This document shows positions 7,151 through 15,541 of a DNA stretch of 64,000 nucleotides, piece by piece. The DNA lies in the NCBI RefSeq assembly GCF_035944375.1, contig NZ_DASZBE010000007.1; one strand, given 5' to 3'. Every line of letters starts with the position of its first letter. Within the stretch, counting starts at the first letter, position 1. The position numbers were made by a program, and so were the translations under genes. This stretch comes from Allobosea sp035944375. GTDB lineage: Bacteria; Pseudomonadota; Alphaproteobacteria; Rhizobiales; Beijerinckiaceae. The notes under the pieces were generated by a model, which did no database searches, was not told the DNA's origin, and was given only the letters and a program-made list of their open reading frames with translations.

Positions 7151-8518
7151 ATGTCCGACCGCGATTCCGAAGCCAACCGCTTTTCCGCCCGGGCAGTGCG
7201 CTATGCGCGTGTCGGGGCCAGTGTCGGCGGGGTGGCGGCGCGCATGGCCGGTGCGCGGCTGTTTGGGATGGAGGGGCGCAACGCCTCCAATGCCGAGGCG
7301 CTGGCCAAGGCGCTGGGCGGGCTGAAGGGCCCGATCATGAAGGTGGCGCAGCTCGTCGCCACGATTCCCGATGTGGTGCCGCCGGAATATGCCGCCGAGC
7401 TGCAGAAGCTGCAGTCGCAGGCGCCGCCGATGGGCGCGGCTTTCGTCAAGCGCCGGATGATGGCGGAGCTGGGCGCCACCTGGCGCGCGCGCTTCGGCGC
7501 GTTCGACCTGCAGCCGGCCGCAGCCGCCTCGCTGGGGCAGGTGCATCGCGCGACGACGCTGGAGGGCGTCCCGCTCGCCTGCAAGTTGCAATATCCGGAC
7601 ATGGAATCGGCTGTGGAGGCCGACATCTCCCAGCTCGACATCCTGTTTGCGCTGCACCGGCGCATGGACCCGGTGATTGACACCAGCGAGATTTCCAAGG
7701 AGATCGGCGCCCGCGTCCGCGAGGAGCTCGACTACCAGCGCGAGGCCAAGCATATCGCGCTCTATCGGGAGGTGCTGGCGCAGACCCCGGAGATCCGCGT
7801 GCCGGCGCTGGAGAGCTCGCTCTCGACGAAGCGGCTTTTGACCATGCACTGGCTCGAGGGCGACGGCATCCTGACCCACAAGCAGGACGAGCAGCAGGCG
7901 CGCGACCGGATCTCGACGGCGATGTTCAAGGCCTGGTGGCGGCCCTTCAGCCATCACGGCATCATCCATGGCGACCCGCATCTCGGCAATTACACCGTCT
8001 TCTCTGAGGACGGCGCCCCGCAGGGCATCAACCTGCTCGACTATGGCTGCATCCGCATCTTCCCGCCCTCTTTCGTGGGCGGTGTCGTCGATCTTTATCG
8101 CGGCCTGCTGGAGGGCGACGAGGCCCGCGTCGTTCATGCCTATGAGATCTGGGGCTTCAAGGGGCTGACCAAGGAGCTGGTCGACACGCTCAACATCTGG
8201 GCGCGCTTCATCTACGGGCCGCTGCTGGAGGACCGCACGCGCCGCATCGCCGAGGATGTCAGCCCGGCCGAATATGGCCGCCGCCAGGCCTTCGAGGTGC
8301 ATCAGGCCCTGAAGAAGCGCGGGCCGGTGACGGTGCCGCGCGAATTCGTCTTCATGGACCGCGCCGCGATCGGGCTCGGCGGCGTTTTCCTGCATCTCGA
8401 CGCGGAATTGAACTTCCACCGGCTGTTCGAGGCGGAGATCGAGGGTTTCCAGATCGAGACGGTCGCGGCCGACCAGGCCTCGGCGCTGGCGCGGGCAGGG
8501 CTGGTCGCGACGGCTTAG
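7151..8518 (+). CDS. ABC1/AarF (UbiB-like) atypical kinase
   Basis: 455 residues from the ATG at MSDRD. The ABC1 N-terminal signature normally reads KxGQ; here it is KVAQ (GPIMKVAQLVATIPDVVPPEY), an Ala for Gly change. The alanine-rich nucleotide loop ASLGQVH, the ion-pair Lys (CKLQYP), the catalytic loop HGDPHLGN and the metal-binding DYG (LLDYG) follow in order. UbiB/COQ8-like proteins support ubiquinone biosynthesis or lipid homeostasis through ATPase-like activity. It stands alone beside the island, with no ubi genes nearby, so the precise pathway is not shown. Confidence 0.85.
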   Translation: MSDRDSEANRFSARAVRYARVGASVGGVAARMAGARLFGMEGRNASNAEALAKALGGLKGPIMKVAQLVATIPDVVPPEYAAELQKLQSQAPPMGAAFVKRRMMAELGATWRARFGAFDLQPAAAASLGQVHRATTLEGVPLACKLQYPDMESAVEADISQLDILFALHRRMDPVIDTSEISKEIGARVREELDYQREAKHIALYREVLAQTPEIRVPALESSLSTKRLLTMHWLEGDGILTHKQDEQQARDRISTAMFKAWWRPFSHHGIIHGDPHLGNYTVFSEDGAPQGINLLDYGCIRIFPPSFVGGVVDLYRGLLEGDEARVVHAYEIWGFKGLTKELVDTLNIWARFIYGPLLEDRTRRIAEDVSPAEYGRRQAFEVHQALKKRGPVTVPREFVFMDRAAIGLGGVFLHLDAELNFHRLFEAEIEGFQIETVAADQASALARAGLVATA

Positions 8519-8527
8519 GGCCTCACG

Positions 8528-8651
8528 AAACGCGCCGTCATCCTGGACAAGCGGCGCAGCCGCGCAGGCCGGGATCCATCATAAGGCACCGTCGATACCC
8601 TATGATGGATCCCGGGACGACCTGCGGTCGCCCCAGGATGACGGCGCGTTT
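8528..8651. repeat. Nested palindromic repeat (REP-like), copy 1
   Basis: Outer arms of 19 nt are perfectly complementary (8528-8546, AAACGCGCCGTCATCCTGG, with 8633-8651). Inside, GGGATCCATCATA (8571-8583) pairs perfectly with TATGATGGATCCC (8601-8613). Related copies lie at 47579-47688 and 52509-52615. It sits between the kinase gene and purE. Confidence 0.85.
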
Positions 8652-8764
8652 TGGCAAATGCTGGCAATTCAGGCGCGGCGCCCCGATTCGGCGCTTGCTT
8701 GTGCGGCACGGGGCAGTCTAGATCGCGCGCTTCCCGTCCAGCGTTTCCGGAAGCGCTTCCCGCC

Positions 8765-9265
8765 ATGGCCACCACCTCCGCGCCCGTCGCCATCATCATG
8801 GGCAGCCAGTCCGACTGGGCGACCATGCGCCATGCCGCCGAGACGCTCGATGCGCTCGGCATCGGCCATGACGACCGCATCGTCTCCGCCCATCGCACGC
8901 CGCAGCGCATGGTCGAGTTCGCGACCGGCGCCAGGGCGGAAGGCTTCAAGGTGGTGATCGCGGGGGCCGGCGGCGCGGCGCATCTGCCGGGCATGACGGC
9001 ATCGCTGACGCCGCTGCCGGTCTTCGGCGTGCCCGTCGAATCCAAGGCGCTGTCAGGGCAGGATTCGCTGCTCTCGATCGTGCAGATGCCGGCCGGCATC
9101 CCGGTCGGCACGCTCGCCATCGGCCGGGCCGGCGCAGTCAATGCCGCGCTGCTGGCGGCCGCCGTGCTGGCGCTGTCGGATGAGGCGCTGGCGGAACGGC
9201 TCGACGCCTATCGCGCCCGCCAGAGCGCGGCGATCGCGGAACGCCCCGAGAAGGACGAGGCGTGA
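8765..9265 (+). CDS. purE: 5-(carboxyamino)imidazole ribonucleotide mutase
   Basis: 166 residues. The class I PurE signature GSQSDW is at the N-terminus (IIMGSQSDWATM), followed by SAHRTPQRM and the GAGGAAHLPGM motif; these loops bind the ribonucleotide and hold the catalytic His. It converts N5-CAIR to CAIR in purine synthesis, and the adjacent purK makes N5-CAIR, so the bacterial two-step route is complete. The ATG at 8765 is preferred over an upstream in-frame start that would lie in the repeat element. The stop overlaps the purK GTG start. Confidence 0.95.
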   Translation: MATTSAPVAIIMGSQSDWATMRHAAETLDALGIGHDDRIVSAHRTPQRMVEFATGARAEGFKVVIAGAGGAAHLPGMTASLTPLPVFGVPVESKALSGQDSLLSIVQMPAGIPVGTLAIGRAGAVNAALLAAAVLALSDEALAERLDAYRARQSAAIAERPEKDEA

Positions 9266-10377
9266 GCGCGCCGGTGGTCGAGGGCGTGGCTTTCGAGGGA
9301 CTCGCGCCCGGCGCCGTGCTCGGCATCATCGGCGGCGGCCAGCTCGCCCGGATGATCGCGCTCGCCGCGGCCGATCTCGGCATCGCCAGCCATATCTTCG
9401 CGCCCGAGCCGGAGAACCCGGCTTTCGACGTGGCGGCGGCGAAGACGGTGGCTCCTTACGAGGATGAGGCGGCGCTGGCGCGCTTCGCGGATGCCGTCGA
9501 TGTCGTGACCTATGAATTCGAGAACGTGCCGGCGGCGACGGCGGCCTTCCTCGCGGCCCGCAAGCCGCTGCATCCCGGCGCGCATGCGCTGGCAGTGACG
9601 CAGGACCGGCTGAGCGAGAAGCGCTTCGTCTCCGAGCAGGGCCTCATCGTTGCGCCCTTCCGTGCGGTGGATTCGCTCGCGGACCTAGAGGCCGCGGTCG
9701 CGGCGCTCGGGCGGCCCTGCGTGCTGAAGACCCGCCGCTTCGGCTATGACGGCAAGGGGCAGGTCAAGATCCTGCCCGGGACCGATCTCGCGGAAGCTTA
9801 TGAGGCGATCGGCCGTCAGCCTGCGGTGCTGGAGGGCTTCGTCAGCTTCGCCCGCGAGGTCTCGGTCGTGGCGGCGCGCGGCACGGATGGCAGCTTCGCC
9901 GCCTTCGATCTCTGCGAGAACGAGCATCGCGACCACATCCTCGCCTTCACCCGCATCCCGGCGCAGGTCTCGGCCGCGACGGAAGCGAGCGCCATCGAGG
10001 CGGCGCGGCGGATCGGGGCGGCGCTCGGCTATGTCGGCGTCTTCGCGGTCGAGATGTTCATCGTCGGCGAGGGGCCAAGCGAGAGCGTCGTCGTCAACGA
10101 GATCGCGCCGCGGGTCCACAACTCCGGTCATTGGACCAGCGAGGGTTCCCAGACCTCGCAGTTCCACCAGCATGTCCGCGCCGTCTGCGGTTTCCCGCTC
10201 GGCTCGGCCGCCCGTCGCGGCCGTGTCGAGATGGAGAACCTGATCGGCGACGCGGCGCTGCGCTGGCGCGAGCTCCTGGCCGAGCCCGGCGCGCATCTGC
10301 ATCTCTACGGCAAGCGCGAGGCCCGGCCCGGCCGCAAGATGGGCCATGTCACCCGGGTCTTCCCCGAGCAGGACTGA
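9262..10377 (+). CDS. purK: N5-carboxyaminoimidazole ribonucleotide synthase
   Basis: 371-residue ATP-grasp enzyme converting AIR, ATP and bicarbonate to N5-CAIR. The N-terminal GIIGGGQLARM loop, the ATP-grasp lysine strand LKTRRFGYDGKGQ, and the metal-binding NEIAPRVHNSGHWT segment are present. The GTG start overlaps the purE stop (GTGA), so the two are translationally coupled. Length and motif order are normal. Confidence 0.95.
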   Translation: MSAPVVEGVAFEGLAPGAVLGIIGGGQLARMIALAAADLGIASHIFAPEPENPAFDVAAAKTVAPYEDEAALARFADAVDVVTYEFENVPAATAAFLAARKPLHPGAHALAVTQDRLSEKRFVSEQGLIVAPFRAVDSLADLEAAVAALGRPCVLKTRRFGYDGKGQVKILPGTDLAEAYEAIGRQPAVLEGFVSFAREVSVVAARGTDGSFAAFDLCENEHRDHILAFTRIPAQVSAATEASAIEAARRIGAALGYVGVFAVEMFIVGEGPSESVVVNEIAPRVHNSGHWTSEGSQTSQFHQHVRAVCGFPLGSAARRGRVEMENLIGDAALRWRELLAEPGAHLHLYGKREARPGRKMGHVTRVFPEQD

Positions 10378-10381
10378 CGGC

Positions 10382-10813
10382 TCAGAGCACGCGCTGCAGC
10401 GGCTCGCCGCGCGCGAGCCAGAACGCCTTGAGCGGGGCCGGAACGATGCCCAGCTTGCGATAGAGGAACAGGGCGAAGGCGCCGGGTTCCGCGCCGCCGC
10501 TTGCGCGATAGGGCTCCATCAGCCGCTCCAGCACGATCTTGCGATGGCGCTGGCGCGCCACGGGGTGCAGCGCCGAGGGCGGCGTCTGCATGATCAGCTG
10601 TACCAGCCGGTCGAGGATCGCGTCGTCGGTGGTGCCGGCGAGGCTGGCGAGGTCGGCCTCCAGCACGGCATGCTTGGCCTCGAGGAATGTGGCGCCCTTG
10701 GCATAGGCCTGCTCGACCCGCGCCCAGGCGGGAATCGCGAGGTCGTTGGCGAGAATCATGATGCGCCGCTCGACCTCGGAATCATGGGGCTGTTCGGGGG
10801 CGGCGTTCGTCAT
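10382..10813 (-). CDS. Hypothetical helical protein
   Basis: 143 residues, start chosen at MTNAAPEQ; an upstream in-frame ATG near 10906 would run through the rpsU promoter region. Predominantly helical, with no transmembrane segment, signal or known motif; it ends with LFLYRKLGIVPAPLKAFWLARG. Convergent with purK (4 nt apart) and divergent from rpsU. Function unknown. Confidence 0.6.
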   Translation of the reverse strand: MTNAAPEQPHDSEVERRIMILANDLAIPAWARVEQAYAKGATFLEAKHAVLEADLASLAGTTDDAILDRLVQLIMQTPPSALHPVARQRHRKIVLERLMEPYRASGGAEPGAFALFLYRKLGIVPAPLKAFWLARGEPLQRVL

Positions 10814-10942
10814 CGTTTTTCCCGGTTTGGCGGCGTGGACAGCCGCAGGCTTTTCTGTTATCCGCACGAACCTTCGAAGGATCTGCTTCGCCGATCCTCC
10901 GTCCACCCTTATTAGACCAACCCGCTAAAGACGGACACTCAC

Positions 10943-11176
10943 GTGCAGGTTCTCGTTCGCGACAACAACGTCGATCAGGCTCTCCGCGCCCTCAAGAAGA
11001 AGCTGCAGCGCGAAGGCGTCTTCCGCGAGATGAAGCTCCGCGGCCATTACGAGAAGCCCTCCGAGAAGAAGGCCCGCGAGAAGGCGGAAGCCGTTCGTCG
11101 CGCCCGCAAGCTGCAGCGCAAGAAGCTCCAGCGCGAAGGCCTGCTGCCGGCGCCGGTGAAGCCGAAGCGCCCCTGA
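10943..11176 (+). CDS. rpsU: 30S ribosomal protein S21
   Basis: 77 residues, GTG start. The S21 core VLVRDNNVDQALRALKKKL and the following FREMKLRGHYEKPSEKK block are diagnostic; a basic C-terminal extension (KLQRKKLQREG) is typical of alphaproteobacteria. S21 sits at the 30S platform near the anti-Shine-Dalgarno helix and assists initiation. The gene stands alone with a hairpin terminator downstream. Confidence 0.95.
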   Translation: MQVLVRDNNVDQALRALKKKLQREGVFREMKLRGHYEKPSEKKAREKAEAVRRARKLQRKKLQREGLLPAPVKPKRP

Positions 11177-11231
11177 TCTCGCCAGGGCTGCGGCGTTTCG
11201 CCCGCCCTCGATGATCTGAAAAGACCCGACT

Positions 11232-11263
11232 GCGCCTGGAGCCGTCTCCGGGCGCTGTTGCTT
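11232..11263 (+). terminator. Probable rpsU terminator
   Basis: Stem GCGCC-T-GGAG / CTCC-G-GGCGC with a 4-nt loop (11232-11255), followed by TGTTGCTTTT. It lies 55 nt after rpsU. Confidence 0.55.
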
Positions 11264-11395
11264 TTCTGGCGGCGTTAACCAACTCTTGTCACAAGCGGGC
11301 GCTTTCCTGAGCGGAGCGCGGTCGGTTGGGGAGCGCGACGAGGCGGCGGCGATCCGGACGGATCGGCGCGGCGGACGAGGCACGAAACCGGACCG

Positions 11396-12253
11396 ATGAG
11401 GCGAAGCATGATGCGTGGCAGGAACTGGCTTGCGGCAGCGGGCCTGGCGGTGGCGCTGGCGGGCTGCGACACCGTTTCGACCATGACGGCCCAGCCGATC
11501 GCCGAACTCGACACCGCCTCGGCGGCCGAGGCCAGCGTCAACATCGGCTCGCTGACCGAGGTCATCAACCGCAACCCCAACGATCCCGGCGCCTACAACA
11601 CGCGCGGCGCGGCCTATGCCCGCGTCGGCCGCTTCTCCGACGCCATTGCCGACTTCACCAAGGCGGTGCAACTCGATCCCAGCCTCGCCGCGGCCTACAC
11701 CAATCGCGGCCTGGCGCTGCGCCAGAGCGGCCGCAACGATGCGGCGCTGGCCGATTTCAACAAGGCGACCAGCGTCGCGCCCAACTATGCGCCGGCCTTC
11801 ATCGCGCGGGCCAATCTGCTGCGGGCCCAGGGCAACAGCCAGCAGGCGCTGGCCGACCTCAACACCGCGATCCGCCTCAATCCGGAATCGGCGGAAGCCT
11901 TCCATGCCCGCGGGCTGGTCTATCAGCGCGAGGGCCAGCACCAGTACGCGATCTCCGACTTCGACTCGGTGATCGACCGCAACCCCTATAACGCGCCGCC
12001 CTATATCGCCCGCGGACAGAGCCTGAACGCTGTCGGCAAGTATGATTCGGCGCTCGAGGACTTCACCGCCGCGCTCAATGTCGACAACCGCAACGCCGAT
12101 GCCTGGGCCGGCCGCGGCTTCGCGCAGGAAAAGCTCGGCCAGAAGTCGGAAGCCTCGCAGAGCTACCAGCGGGCGCTGGGTCTCGATGGCAACAACGCGG
12201 CCGCCCGCGCCGGGCAGGGCCGTCTCGGCGGCGGCGGGCTGTTCCGGAGCTGA
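11396..12253 (+). CDS. Tetratricopeptide-repeat lipoprotein
   Basis: 285 residues. N-terminal lipoprotein signal with lipobox LAGC (Cys ~24) and then at least five TPR units (~residues 55-275) of the type AYNTRGAAYARVGRFSDAIADF, each ending near Pro. Such lipoproteins (NlpI-like) scaffold envelope complexes. The start could also be at one of two Met codons 4-5 residues further in. The preceding 200 bp hold the rpsU terminator and a half CtrA-like TTAACC, nothing stronger. It ends back to back with a convergent hydrolase gene. Confidence 0.8.
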   Translation: MRRSMMRGRNWLAAAGLAVALAGCDTVSTMTAQPIAELDTASAAEASVNIGSLTEVINRNPNDPGAYNTRGAAYARVGRFSDAIADFTKAVQLDPSLAAAYTNRGLALRQSGRNDAALADFNKATSVAPNYAPAFIARANLLRAQGNSQQALADLNTAIRLNPESAEAFHARGLVYQREGQHQYAISDFDSVIDRNPYNAPPYIARGQSLNAVGKYDSALEDFTAALNVDNRNADAWAGRGFAQEKLGQKSEASQSYQRALGLDGNNAAARAGQGRLGGGGLFRS

Positions 12254-13099
12254 TCACTCGATCGTGCGGCTCTCGGCCGCCTGAACGGCGCCCCGGGTGG
12301 CCTCCGCGAGGAAGCGCCGGATCTGCGGCAGGGAGCCATGCGCGGGCAGGTCCTCATGCCCGCCTTTGGGGAAGCGCAGGAAGCGCTTGGGAGCGTTGGC
12401 GAGGCTGTAGAGCGTCTCGCCCTGGGGGAAGGGGATGACCCGGTCCCGCTCGCCATGCAGCACCAGCAGCGGCGCCCTGACGCGGCCGATCACCTCGTCC
12501 GACCGGAAGCTGTCGAGCATGAGCCAGGATACGGGCACGTAAGGGTAGATGCCCTGGGCGACTGCGACGGTGGAGAGATAGGGCGCCTCCAGCACGACGG
12601 CCGCCAGCGGCGTCTCGGCCGCGAGTTTCAGCACCACCCCGGTGCCCAGCGATTCGCCATAGCCGACGAGTTGCGCCGCGCCGAAGCGCTCGGCGGCGAA
12701 GCCATAGGCGGCGCGGGCGTCGAGATGCAGCCCGGCTTCGCTGGGCCGGCCGGTCGAGCCGCCATAGCCGCGATAGCTGACGGCGAGCAGGCCGGTGCCG
12801 TCCTCTGTCAGGGCCCGGAAGCGCGCGACCCGGCCGGGGCTGCCGAGATTGCCGGCATTGCCGTGGAAATAGAGGATCACCGGCCTGCCCGGCCGTGGCG
12901 GTACGGCCCAGGCGACGATGCGCTCGCCGTCGGCGGCGGTCAGGGTCAGCTCCTCCGCAGCCGGCAGCCCAGCGGCGGCGAGGTCGGCGCGGGCCGGGTT
13001 GCGCGGAAAGACCAGATCGCGCTGCCGGACGAAGAGCAGCCCGAGCAGGCCGAGATAGACGGCGAGAGCGAGGCCGAGGAGGCGGGTCAGGATCATCAT
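12254..13099 (-). CDS. Membrane-anchored alpha/beta hydrolase (ABHD13/17-like)
   Basis: 281 residues. One N-terminal membrane segment (~3-24) is followed by an alpha/beta-hydrolase fold. The oxyanion strand ILYFHGNAGN, nucleophile elbow GYGESLGTG (Ser), acid in LHGERDRVIP (Asp) and His in PKGGHEDL make a complete triad. The closest described group is COG1073 serine hydrolases (BEM46/ABHD13/17-like); the substrate is unknown. It is convergent with the TPR lipoprotein; the acetyltransferase gene lies upstream on the same strand. Confidence 0.82.
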   Translation of the reverse strand: MMILTRLLGLALAVYLGLLGLLFVRQRDLVFPRNPARADLAAAGLPAAEELTLTAADGERIVAWAVPPRPGRPVILYFHGNAGNLGSPGRVARFRALTEDGTGLLAVSYRGYGGSTGRPSEAGLHLDARAAYGFAAERFGAAQLVGYGESLGTGVVLKLAAETPLAAVVLEAPYLSTVAVAQGIYPYVPVSWLMLDSFRSDEVIGRVRAPLLVLHGERDRVIPFPQGETLYSLANAPKRFLRFPKGGHEDLPAHGSLPQIRRFLAEATRGAVQAAESRTIE

Positions 13100-13140
13100 C
13101 GCATCGCTTCTCCACCAGCAAGTTGGCGATCGCGCGACGA

Positions 13141-13620
13141 TCAGTCGAGCCGCTTGAGCATCTCGTAGGAGACGGGCTCGAAGCCCGCGCGGCGATAGGC
13201 GCGCAGCGCGACGTCGTTGCCGGTGAGCGCGCCGAGCTGAAGCGCCCGGCAGCCGCGCTCGCGGGCGAAGCGCTCGGCCTGCGCCAGCAGCATCTGGCCG
13301 ATTCCCGTGCCGCGCTGGTCCTCCGCGACCACGATGTTCTCGATCAGGACATGGTCGCGCAGATCGTCATGGACATAAGGGCCGGTGCGCCCCAGCCGCA
13401 GCGCCAGATAGCCGACGCAGGCGCCCTCGGTCTCGGCGACGAACTGTGCCCCGCCGTGCTCCCGCGTCTGCGCGCTGTCGGCCTCGAGCAGCGCCTGGGC
13501 GGTGGCGGGGCCGCTGGCGCGGGTGTGGCTCAGCGCAGCCTCCCAGCCGGCGAGTTGCAGCAGCAGCCCGGTCACGCCCTCATGGTCGGTCTCGCGCATC
13601 GTGCGGATGGTGATGCTCAC
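13141..13620 (-). CDS. GNAT-family N-acetyltransferase
   Basis: About 159 residues, starting at a GTG (VSITIRTMRETD) with GGAG ten bases upstream. A longer frame exists but would run into the pntB terminator. GNAT features: N-terminal IRTMRETDHEG, the beta4 strand LIENIVVAEDQRGTGIGQMLL holding the Q/RxxGxG/A acetyl-CoA loop, and a C-terminal NDVALRAYRRAGFEPVSYEM. The substrate is unknown. Confidence 0.8.
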   Translation of the reverse strand: MSITIRTMRETDHEGVTGLLLQLAGWEAALSHTRASGPATAQALLEADSAQTREHGGAQFVAETEGACVGYLALRLGRTGPYVHDDLRDHVLIENIVVAEDQRGTGIGQMLLAQAERFARERGCRALQLGALTGNDVALRAYRRAGFEPVSYEMLKRLD

Positions 13621-13640
13621 GGTGTTTGGGCTCCGAACGA

Positions 13641-13666
13641 AAAAGACCGGCACGAGGCCGGCCTTT
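13641..13666 (-). terminator. Intrinsic terminator of the pnt operon
   Basis: On the minus strand a stem of ten positions (AAAGGCCGGC against GCCGGTCTTT, one mismatch pair) with a 5-nt loop is followed by a U run. It lies 25 nt beyond the pntB stop and before the acetyltransferase start. Confidence 0.75.
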
Positions 13667-13690
13667 CGCAGCGGGACAAGCAAATGCGCC

Positions 13691-15097
13691 TCAGTGCGCC
13701 ATCGCCTTGACGATGTCGTCGGTGACCTTCTTGGCGTCGCCGAAGAGCATCATCGTGTTGGGGCGGAAGAACAGCTCGTTCTCGACGCCGGCATAGCCGG
13801 CGGCCATACCACGCTTGATGAAGAGAACGGTCTTGGCCTTCTCGACGTCGAGGATCGGCATGCCGTAGATCGGCGAGGTCTTGTCGGTCTTGGCGGCCGG
13901 GTTGGTGACGTCGTTGGCGCCGATGACGAAGGCGACGTCGGCCTGGCCGAATTCCGAGTTGATGTCCTCGAGCTCGAAGACCTCGTCATAGGGCACGTTG
14001 GCTTCCGCCAGCAGCACGTTCATGTGGCCGGGCATGCGGCCCGCGACCGGATGGATGGCGTATTTGACCTCGACGCCTTCCTTCTTGAGGAGGTCCGCCA
14101 TTTCGCGCAGCGTGTGCTGGGCCTGGGCCACCGCCATGCCGTAGCCCGGCACGATGATGACCTTGCCGGCGTTCTTCATGATGTAGGCGGCATCGTCCGC
14201 CGAGCCCTGCTTGACGGGCCGTGCCTCCACGGCCCCACCGGCGCCCGCTGCCGCATCCTCGCCGCCGAAGCCGCCGAGGATGACCGAGAGGAAGCTCCGG
14301 TTCATCGCCTTGCACATGATGTAGGACAGGATGGCGCCCGACGAGCCGACCAGCGCACCGGTGATGATCAGCGCCATGTTGCCGAGCGTGAAGCCGATGC
14401 CCGCGGCCGCCCAGCCCGAATAGGAGTTCAGCATCGAGACGACGACGGGCATGTCGGCGCCGCCGATCGGGATGATCAGCAGCACGCCGAGCGCAAACGA
14501 GACCGCGACGATCAGCCAGAAGACGACATGGCTCTCGGTCTTCAGGAAGATCAGCAGCAGCACGACGAGCGCGATGCCGAGCCCGATGTTGATGCCGTGG
14601 CGCTGCGGCAGCATGATCGGCTTGCCGCTCATGCGGCCGTCGAGCTTGAGGAAGGCGATGATCGAGCCGGTGAAGGTGATCGCGCCGATGGCGACGCCGA
14701 GTCCCATCTCGAACAGGCTGGCGCCGCTGATGCCGCCGACGCGGCCGATGCCGAAGGCGCTCGGCGCATAGAGCGCGGCCGCCGCCACCAGCACCGCGGC
14801 GAGGCCGACCAGCGAGTGGAAGAAGGCGACGAGCTGCGGCATCTGCGTCATCTGGACGCGCTTGGCCATGAAGGCGCCGATGCCGCCGCCGATGGCGATG
14901 CCGGCCACGACCAGAAGCCAGCCCGAGAAACCGGTCGGCGGGAAGAAGACGACCGTGGTGGCGATGGCGATGCCCATGCCGACCATGCCGTAGAGATTGC
15001 CCTGGCGGGAGGTCGTCGGGTGCGACAGGCCCCGCAGGGCCATGATGAAGAGGACGCCGGCGACGACGTAGAGAAGGGCGGAGAGGTTCGCGGCCAT
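13691..15097 (-). CDS. pntB: Proton-translocating NAD(P)+ transhydrogenase, beta subunit
   Basis: 468 residues. N-terminal ~1-270 holds about nine membrane helices (domain II, the proton path). The C-terminal domain III binds NADP(H): VIIVPGYGMAVAQAQ, HPVAGRMPGHMNVLLAEANVPYD cut into its usual order, then VIGANDVTNPAAK and KRGMAAGYAGVEN. With the two alpha-chain genes it forms the inner-membrane enzyme that uses the proton gradient to make NADPH. Last gene of the operon; a terminator follows. Confidence 0.96.
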   Translation of the reverse strand: MAANLSALLYVVAGVLFIMALRGLSHPTTSRQGNLYGMVGMGIAIATTVVFFPPTGFSGWLLVVAGIAIGGGIGAFMAKRVQMTQMPQLVAFFHSLVGLAAVLVAAAALYAPSAFGIGRVGGISGASLFEMGLGVAIGAITFTGSIIAFLKLDGRMSGKPIMLPQRHGINIGLGIALVVLLLIFLKTESHVVFWLIVAVSFALGVLLIIPIGGADMPVVVSMLNSYSGWAAAGIGFTLGNMALIITGALVGSSGAILSYIMCKAMNRSFLSVILGGFGGEDAAAGAGGAVEARPVKQGSADDAAYIMKNAGKVIIVPGYGMAVAQAQHTLREMADLLKKEGVEVKYAIHPVAGRMPGHMNVLLAEANVPYDEVFELEDINSEFGQADVAFVIGANDVTNPAAKTDKTSPIYGMPILDVEKAKTVLFIKRGMAAGYAGVENELFFRPNTMMLFGDAKKVTDDIVKAMAH

Positions 15098-15103
15098 CGG
15101 CGC

Positions 15104-15541
15104 TCAGCCCTTCTTCTTGTACATGGACAGCATCCGCTCGGTGACGAGGAAGCCGCCGAAGATGTTGACCGAGGCCAGGACCAGCGCGAGGAAGCCGAAG
15201 ATCTTGGCCCAGACCGGGCCATCGCCGAGCGCAGGCGCCGCCTCGACGCCGACCGCGAGCAGCGCGCCGACGACGATGACCGAGGAGATCGCGTTGGTGA
15301 CCGACATCAGCGGGGTGTGCAGGGCCGGCGTCACCGACCAGACGACGTAATAGCCGACGAAGACGGCGAGCACGAAGATGGCGAGGCGGAACACCGTCGG
15401 GTCGACGAAGCCGCCGGTCGCGGCGCTGGCGCCAGCGGCGAGGCTGTCGGCATGCTGGGCGGCGAGATCGGCGGCCTGACGCGCGGCGGCCGCGACGGAG
15501 CGGGCCTGTTCGAGGGCCTGTTCGGGTGTCGGATTAGCCAT
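15104..15541 (-). CDS. pntAB: Transhydrogenase alpha subunit, membrane part
   Basis: 145 residues with a variable Ala-rich N-terminus and three to four membrane helices (VFRLAIFVLAVFVGYYVVW; NAISSVIVVGALLAVGV; IFGFLALVLASVNIFGGFLV), ending in ERMLSMYKKKG. This is the separate membrane piece of the alpha chain as found in alphaproteobacteria. It overlaps pntAA by 8 nt and lies 6 nt before pntB. Confidence 0.93.
   Translation of the reverse strand: MANPTPEQALEQARSVAAAARQAADLAAQHADSLAAGASAATGGFVDPTVFRLAIFVLAVFVGYYVVWSVTPALHTPLMSVTNAISSVIVVGALLAVGVEAAPALGDGPVWAKIFGFLALVLASVNIFGGFLVTERMLSMYKKKG

Noticed and set aside
11273..11290. CtrA-like TTAACCAACTCTTGT upstream of the TPR lipoprotein
   Set aside because: Second half-site is TTGT, two mismatches; only a half-site remains.
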